From Candidatus Bathyarchaeota archaeon (GTDB lineage: Archaea; Thermoproteota; Bathyarchaeia; Bathyarchaeales; Bathyarchaeaceae): DNA of 29,669 nt. Numbering within the stretch: position 1 is the stretch's first letter; each line of letters starts with the position of its first letter. The stretch spans positions 1 through 29,669 of the forward strand of contig JAOUPL010000003.1 in the NCBI GenBank assembly GCA_029879825.1, in the 5' to 3' direction. The translations under genes and the position numbers were made by a program. Below the pieces are notes generated by a model. The model was not told where the DNA came from. It ran no database searches and saw only the letters and a program-made list of their open reading frames with translations. Positions 20,014 through 28,475 of the stretch are shown piece after piece.

Positions 20014-20171
20014 ACAAACTTCATATCGTATACTAGAGACTTTAAGAGAGGAAAGCATGGCAACATCTCAAATCCTTTCAAAAAATTAAAATAACTGAAC
20101 CAACTGTCTTCTCTACGAATTTCACTACAATTGGAGGAGCAAGCTCAAATAAAATATAGGAGGAGAAAAAA

Positions 20172-21473
20172 ATGAGTAAAGCAGAAAAACCCCACTTAAA
20201 CCTAGTTGTCATCGGACACGTAGACCACGGAAAATCCACAACTGTAGGCCACATGTTCTACCTCACAGGAACCATCGACGAAAGAACTGCCAAAACATAC
20301 GAAGAAGAAGCTAAGAAATTGGGAAAAGAAACCTTCAAATTTGCTTGGGTCTTAGACAGACTAAAAGAGGAAAGAGAAAGAGGTCTAACCATAGACGTTG
20401 CTTACCTGAAATTTGAAACACCGAAATACTTTTTCACCATAATCGACGCACCAGGACACAGAGACTTCGTCAAAAACATGGTCACCGGAGCCAGCCAATC
20501 AGACGCCGCCATCCTCTTCGTTTCCGCTAAACGAGGAGAATTCGAAGCCGGTATCGGACCGGGCGGACAAACCAGGGAACACGCCTTTCTCGCTTACACG
20601 CTGGGAGTAAACCAGATGGCAGTTGCCATCAACAAAATGGACGATGCATCAGTGGACTGGAAACAAGAGAGATACGAAGAAATCAAAAATGAAATTTCCC
20701 GCATGCTCAAAATGGTTGGTTACAACGTTGATAAGATACCATTTGTACCCACCTCCGGATGGACCGGGGACAACCTCGTTAAACGCAGCGACAAGATGCC
20801 TTGGTATAAAGGTCCACCCCTCTATGAAGCGCTAGACACCTTCGAAGTTCCACCCAAACCCATTGACAAACCCCTGCGCCTTCCAGTGCAAGATGTTTAC
20901 ACAATCACCGGAGTTGGAACAGTTCCTGTTGGAAGGGTGGAAACCGGCGTGCTAAAAGAAGGCGACACCCTCGTGTTCATGCCATCAAACGCCCAAGGAC
21001 AAGCCAAATCCATCGAAACCCATCACGTCAGAATCCTGAAGGCTGTACCTGGCGACAACATCGGATTCAATATTAGGGGCGTCTCCAAAAAGGACATTCA
21101 CCGAGGAGATGTGGCCGGTCATCCCGACAACCCACCAACCGTTGCAAAAGAGTTCATTGGACAAATAATCGTGATCTATCATCCAACAGCCGTCGCCGCT
21201 GGATACTCTCCAGTGATGCACGCCCACACAGGCCAAGTTTCATGTAGATTCACAGAGCTAATTGCGAAACTTGATCCAAGAACTGGACAAACCGTCGAGG
21301 AAAAACCGGCGTTTCTGAAGACTGGAGACGGCGCAACTGTGCGATTTGAACCGATATACCCCATTTCTGTTGAAGCCTACAGCGACTTTCCTGAACTCGG
21401 ACGGTTCGCGATACGGGACATGGGAACAACCATCGCCGCTGGAGTGATCAAGGAAATCACAAAGAAGGGCTAA
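20172..21473 (+). CDS. tuf: Translation elongation factor EF-1 alpha
   Basis: A GTPase that delivers aminoacyl-tRNA to the ribosome, 433 residues. G1 is 'GHVDHGKST' (15-23), the switch region 'ERERGLTID' (67-75), G3 'DAPGH' (92-96), G4 'NKMD' (154-157), followed by the two beta-barrel domains ('VGTVPVGRVETGVLKEGD', 'GYSPVMHAHTGQVSC', 'FPELGRFAIRDMGTT'). A very strong ribosome site, AGGAGGAG, precedes ATG 20172. The codons are biased to C-ending choices more than in nearby genes, as expected for a highly expressed gene. The 158-base spacer after uS7 may hold its own promoter. uS10, which often follows this gene in archaea, is missing here; a T-rich tract comes next. Confidence 0.98.
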   Translation: MSKAEKPHLNLVVIGHVDHGKSTTVGHMFYLTGTIDERTAKTYEEEAKKLGKETFKFAWVLDRLKEERERGLTIDVAYLKFETPKYFFTIIDAPGHRDFVKNMVTGASQSDAAILFVSAKRGEFEAGIGPGGQTREHAFLAYTLGVNQMAVAINKMDDASVDWKQERYEEIKNEISRMLKMVGYNVDKIPFVPTSGWTGDNLVKRSDKMPWYKGPPLYEALDTFEVPPKPIDKPLRLPVQDVYTITGVGTVPVGRVETGVLKEGDTLVFMPSNAQGQAKSIETHHVRILKAVPGDNIGFNIRGVSKKDIHRGDVAGHPDNPPTVAKEFIGQIIVIYHPTAVAAGYSPVMHAHTGQVSCRFTELIAKLDPRTGQTVEEKPAFLKTGDGATVRFEPIYPISVEAYSDFPELGRFAIRDMGTTIAAGVIKEITKKG

Positions 21474-21510
21474 ACAACACTTAACGTAATTGCTCTAAAC
21501 GACTAACCTC

Positions 21511-21530
21511 CTCTACTCTCTTTTTTCTTC
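21511..21530 (+). terminator. T-rich terminator after EF-1 alpha
   Basis: CTCTACTCTCTTTTTTCTTC lies 38 bases after the stop codon and has no strong hairpin, which fits the T-tract type of archaeal termination. Bases 21531-21719 hold no gene, only a TGCACGCGCGAAAAT motif at 21657. Confidence 0.45.
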
Positions 21531-21719
21531 TATTAATAATCATAAATTAGTTGATGTTCTCTGTACTCATAGTGAGGTACCTGACACAAGTATCTCCGCA
21601 TGCCTTCAACAGTTCTTTGATTGTTTGTTTAAGCGATAATCCTTTATTTTTCACGTTGCACGCGCGAAAATCTTAAGTGGAATACGCTTTAAGCTTCTAG
21701 TTCAAAGGGGAACAACCCT

Positions 21720-21995
21720 ATGAAAGACAAAACTTTGGGCATCCTTATCTTCACACTAAGCGTGCTTGCCATGATTGGATATTTTTGTTGGCTTTTCCTA
21801 GCGCCAGAAGACATAGTTATCTTGGGAAAAACACTTAGCGAATGGGCGTTAATCGTTCCAGTAATAATCATCGTTTACGCCTTTCTTTTCATCGTAGCGT
21901 GGATCGGCTGGGCCATGGCTTCTACGCCACCGCCTCTACCACTCACCAAGAAAACTTCGGAGGAGGAAGAGAAAACCGAAAAAGAAGAAGAGTAA
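21720..21995 (+). CDS. Small two-span membrane protein with acidic tail
   Basis: A 91-residue protein. Two membrane helices are seen: 'TLGILIFTLSVLAMIGYFCW' then LF, and 'ALIVPVIIIVYAFLFIVAWI', joined by 'LAPEDIVILGKTLSEW'. A proline stretch 'ASTPPPLPLTKK' and a strongly acidic tail (SEEEEKTEKEEE) follow, probably in the cytoplasm. Similar short proteins ending in TPPP-type tails exist in related archaea, by recollection, with no known role. The start is ATG 21720; AAAGGGGAA lies about nine bases upstream. Its stop is eight bases from the convergent rad50 stop. Confidence 0.7.
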   Translation: MKDKTLGILIFTLSVLAMIGYFCWLFLAPEDIVILGKTLSEWALIVPVIIIVYAFLFIVAWIGWAMASTPPPLPLTKKTSEEEEKTEKEEE

Positions 21996-22002
21996 GGACT
22001 GG

Positions 22003-24090
22003 TTACTTCTCCACAAACACCCTACTTGCACCAACTTCTTTCTCCACGCGTATAACACGTTCCGCTTTTTCCGCAAATGCTTCGCTGTGAGTCACAGCGA
22101 TTATTTGTTCAATGGCCTTCAAGCGGGAAACAGCCTCTGCCAACCGATCAACAGAGCCATCTTCCCTTCCTAAACTCTCTGTTGGCTCATCCAAAAGAAG
22201 CATGTAAAGCCCATGCCCTGTTCTCGACTGCATAATCAACTGCCCTAAACCTATGCGATAGGCGAAGGCGAGTAGCGTTCGCTCGCCACCAGAAAGGTTT
22301 GAGACTTCCCTTTCGTAGCCCTCTTCGCTGCTGACAAAGGGAGTATAGGTTTCGTCGATCTTAACAATCAATACTGGTCCGGCGTCTCCAACGAGTCCAT
22401 CTAAAACCTGCTGGACAGTTCGTTCAAGATATGTGACGAACTCGCTTCTCAGTTTTGGTTGAATGCTTCTATAGGCTCCCCGTATGCTGTCGATGACTTC
22501 AAGAAGTTTTCCGATTTTTTCCATTCTTTCAATTTTCTGTTGGGCATTGTCTAGCCGTTCCTTCAGATCATCAATCCTTAACGCGATATCTCTTTTTCTT
22601 CTTTCCATCATCTCCAAACTAGACTTGGCTGCAGAGTAGTGTTCGAAGGCAGCGTCACGAAGTTTTCGGGCAGATTCAAGTTCGGTGACATCAAATTTGG
22701 CTATCTCTGCGCTGGTGGCGGTGAGTTGGCTGCGTAGCCTTTTCTCTTGTTGCTGCGCGTTTTCAAACTCTGCTGAACGCTTGGCCAAAAATTGTTGCTC
22801 TTCGGCGATTCGTTCCTTTGTTTCTTCAATTCGTGGAATAAGCGGTTGCAGATTGGAGACAACGATGTTGACAGTGCTGTGTAGACTTTCCAGTTCGTCG
22901 AGGTTCTTTTGAAGCTCTGACAATCTTTTTTCGCGTTCAAGGTTTTCCTCTTGAAGACGTTCAAGGAGGCCTTTCTTGTAGTCTCCAGTGAGATCTTGAA
23001 GGCATAATGGACACTTGTTTTCGGTTATTAAGCTTGAGATGCGGTTTTGGGAAGTTTCCATTTCTCTTTTTGTAGCTTCTTGTTCGCCGGCCATGCTCTT
23101 CATCTGATCTTCAACAGTGAAGAGGTATCTTCTCAATTCTTCAATTGTTTGATTGGAGTTTAATCCCACTTCTCGAAGTTTGTTTCGATTGGACTTCTGC
23201 TGCGTCTCCATCATTTTCAGGCGCTCTTCCAAGTCATGAATGAGAACCTTCTTCGTTTCATTTTCGTCAACGAGTCTTGCGGATGTATCTTCGATGTTGG
23301 CGATGTTGGTCTGCAGTTGAATTTCCATTCCTCGCAATTCTTCTGTTTGTTTTCTCAATTCTTCGAGACCTTCGAGACGAGAAGTCGCTCCTCTGAGAGC
23401 AGATTCTGCTTGGGTAAGTTTTTCACCCAAGTCCCTGAGTTGGTTTTCAATCATCGAAAACTCTTCGGCTGCCTCGTTGTACTGACCCTGAAGCTTGTCA
23501 ACTCCGACTACGTCTACGTCCCGTTCGTAGACTCCCTTTTCAACCTTGTAGTCTCTTTGAAACTGAGCTAAAACGCTCCAAGCCACTTCATAGTCGGAAA
23601 GCCCGAATAGCTGATCCAGTTTCGTTTGGCGTTGCCGCGGAGTTACATCTAGCAGTTCCTTAAGATGCTCTTGCCGCACCCAAACAACTTCTCGAAAAAG
23701 ATTTTTGTCAAGACCTGTCAGAGCCTTCAACTGCTCGGCAACCGCCTCGTTTTTCTCACCTGCAATCAACTTGTCGTTTTCGCAAAATTTGAGCTGTTCC
23801 ATGTCTTGGCTGACGCCTTTTCCATGCCTCCGTAGGGCTCTCTGAAGAGTGTAAGTTTTCCCGCCATGAACAAAAATTGCTGTTACCTTTCCGACATCCG
23901 CTCCTTCTCTGAGGAGATATTCATAACTTCTGCTCAGGGGATCTCCGAAGAGGACAAAATCGATGGCGTAGAGGACACTTGACTTTCCGCGTCCCAGACC
24001 GCCGACGAGGCAGTTGAATCCATTCACAAAGGGAATCGTTGTTTCCGAGTGGGATCGAATGTTCTCTAGGTGTAAAGATTTAACTCTCAC
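22003..24090 (-). CDS. rad50: DNA double-strand break repair ATPase Rad50
   Basis: An SMC-like ATPase that with Mre11 senses and processes broken DNA ends. It has 695 residues, shorter than the 850-900 of well-studied archaeal Rad50, so the coiled-coil arms are short. The N-terminal lobe has Walker A 'GLGRGKSS' (31-38), where the usual loop is GxNGxGKS. The arms run about 175-355 and 365-545. The zinc hook is C-P-L-C (Cys360, Cys363). The C-terminal lobe has the signature LSGGE (599-603), Walker B 'LLLDEPT' (631-637) and the switch His in 'AVTHSEAF'. It begins at GTG 24090, overlapping the Mre11 stop in GTGA, so the two are translationally coupled. Rad50 dimerises through the hook and its ATP-driven closure controls Mre11 nuclease access. 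Confidence 0.95.
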   Translation of the reverse strand: MRVKSLHLENIRSHSETTIPFVNGFNCLVGGLGRGKSSVLYAIDFVLFGDPLSRSYEYLLREGADVGKVTAIFVHGGKTYTLQRALRRHGKGVSQDMEQLKFCENDKLIAGEKNEAVAEQLKALTGLDKNLFREVVWVRQEHLKELLDVTPRQRQTKLDQLFGLSDYEVAWSVLAQFQRDYKVEKGVYERDVDVVGVDKLQGQYNEAAEEFSMIENQLRDLGEKLTQAESALRGATSRLEGLEELRKQTEELRGMEIQLQTNIANIEDTSARLVDENETKKVLIHDLEERLKMMETQQKSNRNKLREVGLNSNQTIEELRRYLFTVEDQMKSMAGEQEATKREMETSQNRISSLITENKCPLCLQDLTGDYKKGLLERLQEENLEREKRLSELQKNLDELESLHSTVNIVVSNLQPLIPRIEETKERIAEEQQFLAKRSAEFENAQQQEKRLRSQLTATSAEIAKFDVTELESARKLRDAAFEHYSAAKSSLEMMERRKRDIALRIDDLKERLDNAQQKIERMEKIGKLLEVIDSIRGAYRSIQPKLRSEFVTYLERTVQQVLDGLVGDAGPVLIVKIDETYTPFVSSEEGYEREVSNLSGGERTLLAFAYRIGLGQLIMQSRTGHGLYMLLLDEPTESLGREDGSVDRLAEAVSRLKAIEQIIAVTHSEAFAEKAERVIRVEKEVGASRVFVEK

Positions 24091-25286
24091 CCAAACTCCT
24101 CCAACACTTCTTTCACTTTCGTTTCTTGTTTTTCAACCAACGGACTAAGGAGGTCAACGGCGAGTCTCGCTATTTTTTCAGCCTCTTCTCGAGGGTAACG
24201 TTCGGAGAAGATTTCGAAAAAGTATTCGAAAGCTTTTGTTTTGAGGTCTTTTAATTCGCCCTTGAATATGGAGCGAATTATTTCTTCAGGAACCCCGGTT
24301 TCTCTTAGTCGGAGGACCGGATGAACAAGGAGAGCCTTTTCAGCAGCGCTTCTTATCTTAGCGAGGTCAATTTCTCCGCGTCCGGCTTCAGCAGGCAAAA
24401 CGCCACGTATTATAGGAACGATAACAGCCTCTGTTTCATCTGCTTCCTTCACGAGTTGCACCACCGCTTCGGTTATTTTCGTGGGAGTCGACCCACTGTA
24501 GTTACGATCCAAAACGATGAAACGACGCGGAGTTTCAAGCTTGATGCGATGAAGTTTGGGAACTCCTTTTCCGTTGACCTCAACATGATAGAAACCCTTC
24601 TCAGTCTCAGCGTCCTCGTAGCTTACGGTTTCAGTGGAGCCGCTATAGGTGAGGAGACCTTTTTTGAAGGGAAATTTGTATGGTGTGTGAATGTGACCGC
24701 CAGCATAATAGTTGAAGCCCTCGGGAAGCAGTTCCGGTGGAGCTTCGGCTTCCATTTGTGGAGGCTTAAGAGCGGGAATATCCAAAGCCATGTGAAAAAC
24801 AAGGATGTTAAAAAGGGAAGAGTCAGGGGTGGGCTTGTTGTTCTCCAGAAAAACCGGCAATTCTTCCTCAGTTTTTCTAGGGGTCCGAAAGTTGGGAATG
24901 CCGTAGACATAACAGCTTTCGTTTCTCCAAGAAGCACCTTCATGACGGGGCAGGTAACGAATCAAGCCAGCGCTATCCAGCGGATTGAGAATGGTACCCG
25001 TTATCACGTTGGGAGCAGAATCGTGGGAACCATCTACTGTAAGCACGGGTATCCCAGCGTCTCTCAGCCTCTTAAAGTTGGTTATGGCGTTTTCGAGGGT
25101 CATGTTTGAGGGACGAGCATGCTCAAAGATGTCACCCGCAATTATCATAAAATCAGGCTTCAACTCAATGGTTTTATCCACCATCTCCCGAAAGGCCACG
25201 TTGAAGTCTTCGCGTCGGACATCGAGATTGTATTGAGCATAACCTAGATGCAGGTCAGCCGCGTGAACAAAACTGAAAGGCTTCAT
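24087..25286 (-). CDS. mre11: DNA double-strand break repair nuclease Mre11
   Basis: The Mn2+-dependent nuclease partner of Rad50, 399 residues from ATG 25286; GAGGGAGAG lies upstream, and earlier starts up to 25328 add residues outside the fold. Phosphodiesterase motifs are 'HAADLHLG' (Asp11, His13), 'GDIFEHARPSN' (Asp52), 'DGSHDSAPN' (Ser87, His88), 'VFHM' (His165) and 'GGHIHTP' (His198, His200). The usual motif III is GNHD, and the Asn there is a metal ligand in Pyrococcus Mre11 (Asn84); here it is Ser. I believe GSHD also occurs in other archaeal Mre11 proteins, so it is probably a lineage variant rather than a dead enzyme. The capping domain and Rad50-binding helices follow ('KTKAFEYFFEIFSERYPREE'). 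It is upstream of, and overlaps, rad50. Confidence 0.95.
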   Translation of the reverse strand: MKPFSFVHAADLHLGYAQYNLDVRREDFNVAFREMVDKTIELKPDFMIIAGDIFEHARPSNMTLENAITNFKRLRDAGIPVLTVDGSHDSAPNVITGTILNPLDSAGLIRYLPRHEGASWRNESCYVYGIPNFRTPRKTEEELPVFLENNKPTPDSSLFNILVFHMALDIPALKPPQMEAEAPPELLPEGFNYYAGGHIHTPYKFPFKKGLLTYSGSTETVSYEDAETEKGFYHVEVNGKGVPKLHRIKLETPRRFIVLDRNYSGSTPTKITEAVVQLVKEADETEAVIVPIIRGVLPAEAGRGEIDLAKIRSAAEKALLVHPVLRLRETGVPEEIIRSIFKGELKDLKTKAFEYFFEIFSERYPREEAEKIARLAVDLLSPLVEKQETKVKEVLEEFG

Positions 25287-25397
25287 TAACGTTTCTCTCC
25301 CTCCTTCCATCACGTGTCGGCTCTTCAATCTTAGTGGATGGAGTTACTTTTTAAAGTATAAGAGAGTGGTGAACATATTGTTGTCGGAGGCGTAAGT

Positions 25398-25838
25398 TTG
25401 AAACGGGAATACCCTACGCAACCCATAGTAGGAGTTGGAGCGGTCATCGTGCAGAGTAGAAAGCTTCTCCTTGTGAAGAGGGGAGTTGAGCCTGAGAAGG
25501 GTAAGTGGAGTATTCCAGGAGGAGCTGTGGAACTAGGAGAAGGAGTTCGAGACACAGCTATGAGAGAAGCAAAAGAGGAATGTGGGTTGGACATTGAGCT
25601 TGTTGGCGACAAGCCCATGGATGTCATTGACAACATAATTTCGGGCGAAAATGAACGCCTACGATATCATTACATTCTGTTGCAGTTTCTAGCTCGACCT
25701 AGTGGCGGAACTCTGAAGGCCGGTAGCGATGTCACACAGGTTAGATGGGTTTCTTTAGAAGAAGTTGAAACATATAACCTGACGAATACTTTTCGTTTAT
25801 TTTTCAAAAAACATCGAAAGGAATTGGAAGAATTCTAA
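25398..25838 (+). CDS. Nudix hydrolase (ADP-ribose pyrophosphatase-like)
   Basis: A 146-residue Nudix-fold enzyme that splits nucleoside-diphosphate-X substrates. The complete Nudix box G-x5-E-x7-R-E-x2-E-E-x-G is present: Gly42, Glu48, Arg56, Glu57, Glu60, Glu61, Gly63 in 'GGAVELGEGVRDTAMREAKE' and 'ECG'. Upstream strands 'PIVGVGAVIVQSRKLLLVKR' and 'GKWSIPGG' are standard for the ADPR/MutT-like group. It starts at TTG 25398 with GGAGG seven bases before. It lies on the opposite strand between the Mre11-Rad50 and HerA-NurA pairs, and its 3' end overlaps herA by four bases. Nucleotide-pool cleaning or ADP-ribose turnover is likely; the exact substrate is not visible. Confidence 0.92.
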   Translation: MKREYPTQPIVGVGAVIVQSRKLLLVKRGVEPEKGKWSIPGGAVELGEGVRDTAMREAKEECGLDIELVGDKPMDVIDNIISGENERLRYHYILLQFLARPSGGTLKAGSDVTQVRWVSLEEVETYNLTNTFRLFFKKHRKELEEF

Positions 25839-27289
25839 TTCGTATCCGTGAAGAAAAGTCTTGTGTGCCCCATGGTTTGAACGTCAAGGGCTTTCACTTT
25901 TGCGACCATCGGGAAGTCTTTAACCGCTTTTCCGAGGATGAGACAATGATGAGGTGGAAGGTCTTGTGCGATTGACTTCACGGTTTCGGAGTCAACTCTC
26001 GCCGCTCTGGACACGGTTTCGAGGTCGCGTTCGTTGGTGAAGTTGAAAAGGAAGATATTGTCGGCTTGACGATAGATGTTTTCTCTTATGGTGTCGGGTT
26101 GATTGGTCACGAAGGTGGTGAAAACTCCGAAGTGTCTCATCCTCGTAACGATGTCGTCCCAGTAGGTTTCCCGCAGATAAAGATGAGCCTCCTCAGCGAA
26201 GAGAAAGACAGCCCGTATCTTCCACTGGTTTAGAAGGTCCATAAGCTTTCCGAGAGTATACTCTACAACAATCTGGCGATCAACCGACGAAACGTCCCGC
26301 AAGTTTAGGATCAAAGCTCCGCCTTTTCGAATTTCTTCAAAGAATTCCTCGAAGGCCATTGCTTTTGCAACGTTGTCTGTGAAAAAGCCGGAGTTTAGCA
26401 GGCTATAGTAACGGGAGAAGAGGGCATCTCGCACGTGTTGATTACATTTCCAGTTCCTAATGGCCTCGCCGAGTTCTTGGAGAGTAAAAACCCGTCGCTG
26501 CTGCAGAGATTGCCATATGCGTCGAAACTCTCGAGTAGATGTTCCAGGAAGATTAAGGGCGTGAACGAGAATGTTTAACATAACTTTTAGGTCCATTTGG
26601 GCCAGTGATACTTTCAGGTTAACTCCGGGGGTAAGCACGTGAACTCTGTCGTGGTACTCATTCTTTTCCCCTTTGGAAGAAAAGCATAGGTTGGTGTATT
26701 CGCCGTTTAGGTCAAGAACCACAACTTTGGCTCCGTAATCGATAAGACCTAAGACGAGGAGTTTGGAAAGGTGAGACTTTCCGGTTCCTTTCTTTCCGGT
26801 AACTATGTTTAGTTTTCCATCGAGATCGTGAGCATTAATTGTGAACCGAAACGCCTCTTTGGTTTCGCCAATGTTGATGGGAAGATTTCCGTTGTCCCTC
26901 ATATGAGTTAGTAGAGAACTGATGGGAAATTTTTTGACTCCGGATTTAGAGCGGGAAGGAAGCCATGAAACATTCACACCCAGCTGTTCATTCTCAATAG
27001 TTCCCCGAATTTTGCATAAAAGCATCCAAGCGTCTTGAATATAATTCATGTGCGATGACACTTCCAACGGATCAAAAATTTCTCCATAAACAAACTGTTC
27101 AGTTGTAGAATCTCGAAGAAGCTCTTCAAGAAGACCCGGGACGTTGGCGAATTGGACGTCAATTACCTGTGTGATCAACTTTTTGTTAACTCTAGGGTCT
27201 TCTATGAGAAGGTAGTCGCCCTTTTCAACGTTGTCGTTTGGAAAGCTAAGAATTTGAACGGTGTTACCTTCTTTTTTATAAAGCCGCAC
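25835..27289 (-). CDS. herA: HerA-type DNA translocase/helicase
   Basis: A hexameric FtsK/HerA-superfamily ATPase that pumps DNA for the NurA nuclease in end resection; 484 residues. The N-terminal HAS-barrel part covers about 1-150. Walker A is 'GKKGTGKS' (165-172), 'VVVLDLNGEYTN' (189-200) is the strand with the HerA-type D-x-x-G-E-Y, Walker B is 'VFLFAEEAH' (361-369), 'TFVTNQP' (392-398) holds the sensor, and 'NIYRQADNIFLFNFTNERDL' provides the late Arg-containing region. It starts at GTG/ATG-type codon 27289, two bases after the nurA stop, so one transcript is almost certain. It is convergent with the Nudix gene. Confidence 0.93.
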   Translation of the reverse strand: MRLYKKEGNTVQILSFPNDNVEKGDYLLIEDPRVNKKLITQVIDVQFANVPGLLEELLRDSTTEQFVYGEIFDPLEVSSHMNYIQDAWMLLCKIRGTIENEQLGVNVSWLPSRSKSGVKKFPISSLLTHMRDNGNLPINIGETKEAFRFTINAHDLDGKLNIVTGKKGTGKSHLSKLLVLGLIDYGAKVVVLDLNGEYTNLCFSSKGEKNEYHDRVHVLTPGVNLKVSLAQMDLKVMLNILVHALNLPGTSTREFRRIWQSLQQRRVFTLQELGEAIRNWKCNQHVRDALFSRYYSLLNSGFFTDNVAKAMAFEEFFEEIRKGGALILNLRDVSSVDRQIVVEYTLGKLMDLLNQWKIRAVFLFAEEAHLYLRETYWDDIVTRMRHFGVFTTFVTNQPDTIRENIYRQADNIFLFNFTNERDLETVSRAARVDSETVKSIAQDLPPHHCLILGKAVKDFPMVAKVKALDVQTMGHTRLFFTDTN

Positions 27290-27291
27290 TA

Positions 27292-28395
27292 CTAACCCTC
27301 AAAATCTTTTCCAAAGGGTCCGAAAAGTAGCCGACGCACGTTTGGTCTGGCAATTATTTTGAGCCCATATTGTTGAGCTATACAACGTTGAATGCCTATT
27401 ACTTCGGTGGCGGTGAAGGTTGAAAATATGTGGGCTAAGCGCAGGGTTTCGGGGTAGCTTTGAATGAGAAAGTCGCTTCCGAGAAGCTTTTGCACGGCTT
27501 CTATTACTCGTTCTCGCGGGACTTTCTTATCAATGTCCAACCTGAAGGAGCAGATTCCCGGGGTTAGTTTTGCGACATAAACGTTTCCGAGGGAAAACAC
27601 GGGGCCTGATGGAAGGGGAAAGCCGCTTATTTGAAGCAAACACGGCGGTTTAGACTTTTCTGCCAGATCCGTTAGTCGGTGACCCAAAAGCCTTAAGTTG
27701 GTTGTTTTGGAGAAAGCCAAGACAGTGTTAAGGCGATTTCTAGCGATTTCTAAGAGTTGGGATATGACCTTCACCGGACTGTCGGCAGTTCCGGCTGTTA
27801 GGGAACCATCCCACAAAATGATGCTGTCATGTGCAGAACAGGAAATGCCTAGTTGAAGCCAGCGTTCAAGCAGATTGCCCATTCTAGTCTGCATGTTAAT
27901 TAGGCTTGGAGCGCTGGCATCTTCTGAGGCTTCAAAGTAATGGTGCCTGAACAGATTGTAGATTTCCTTCTTGTTTTCTTCTGTTATGTGGAAGGGAAAT
28001 GGCCCAAGGCGGAGGTACTTGTAGCGCCCTTTCTCTTTCCAGACGATTGCTCCTCTTATTGCGCAGAGCATGCCAGTTTCGGTTTCGCCAATCCTTATGC
28101 TTGAAATGTCGACGGCAGCAACTGGTGTGTCGCCTAAAAGGGGTTTTAAGGGAATCGATTCTATTGTGAACGAACCATGAGTTCCTAAAACGGGTGTGGC
28201 ATCTTCAAAGTTTTCTGTTGCAGGTTGGTTGAAGGTCATTTCATTGGGTTGAAAATATTCGCTTTCCATGTTTCTCATTGATCTGAGGCTTAGCTCGATG
28301 AACTTTTGTGGAAGTTGCAGATCTTCGAGGGATTGTGGAAAATTATATCTTAGTGTTGTTGTATAGTGTAATTGTTCAATCAATAGATTCACCAA
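27292..28395 (-). CDS. nurA: 5'-3' nuclease NurA
   Basis: An RNase-H-like-fold nuclease that forms a ring with HerA and degrades the 5' strand at breaks; 367 residues. Catalytic motifs are 'VAAVDISSIRIGE' with Asp96, 'SIILWDGSLTAG' with Asp196, and 'ICSFRLDIDKK' near 290-300, followed by 'AHIFSTFTATEV', the typical last motif. The start used is the TTG at 28395; a GTG directly after it (28392) fits the GGTG-containing leader about as well. Transcription continues into herA. Together with Mre11-Rad50 1-3 kb downstream it completes the archaeal resection module, here split by a Nudix gene on the other strand. Confidence 0.88.
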   Translation of the reverse strand: MVNLLIEQLHYTTTLRYNFPQSLEDLQLPQKFIELSLRSMRNMESEYFQPNEMTFNQPATENFEDATPVLGTHGSFTIESIPLKPLLGDTPVAAVDISSIRIGETETGMLCAIRGAIVWKEKGRYKYLRLGPFPFHITEENKKEIYNLFRHHYFEASEDASAPSLINMQTRMGNLLERWLQLGISCSAHDSIILWDGSLTAGTADSPVKVISQLLEIARNRLNTVLAFSKTTNLRLLGHRLTDLAEKSKPPCLLQISGFPLPSGPVFSLGNVYVAKLTPGICSFRLDIDKKVPRERVIEAVQKLLGSDFLIQSYPETLRLAHIFSTFTATEVIGIQRCIAQQYGLKIIARPNVRRLLFGPFGKDFEG

Positions 28396-28475
28396 TAGTC
28401 AGTAAGACTTAAGTTGGGTATTTAAGTGTTGTGCATGAACAACATGAGCAATTCAATACGCAACAAGGCGATGCA

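Noticed and set aside
24321..25109. Plus-strand frame of 262 codons opposite mre11
   Set aside because: Long but antisense to a complete Mre11; no recognisable motif and no ribosome site.
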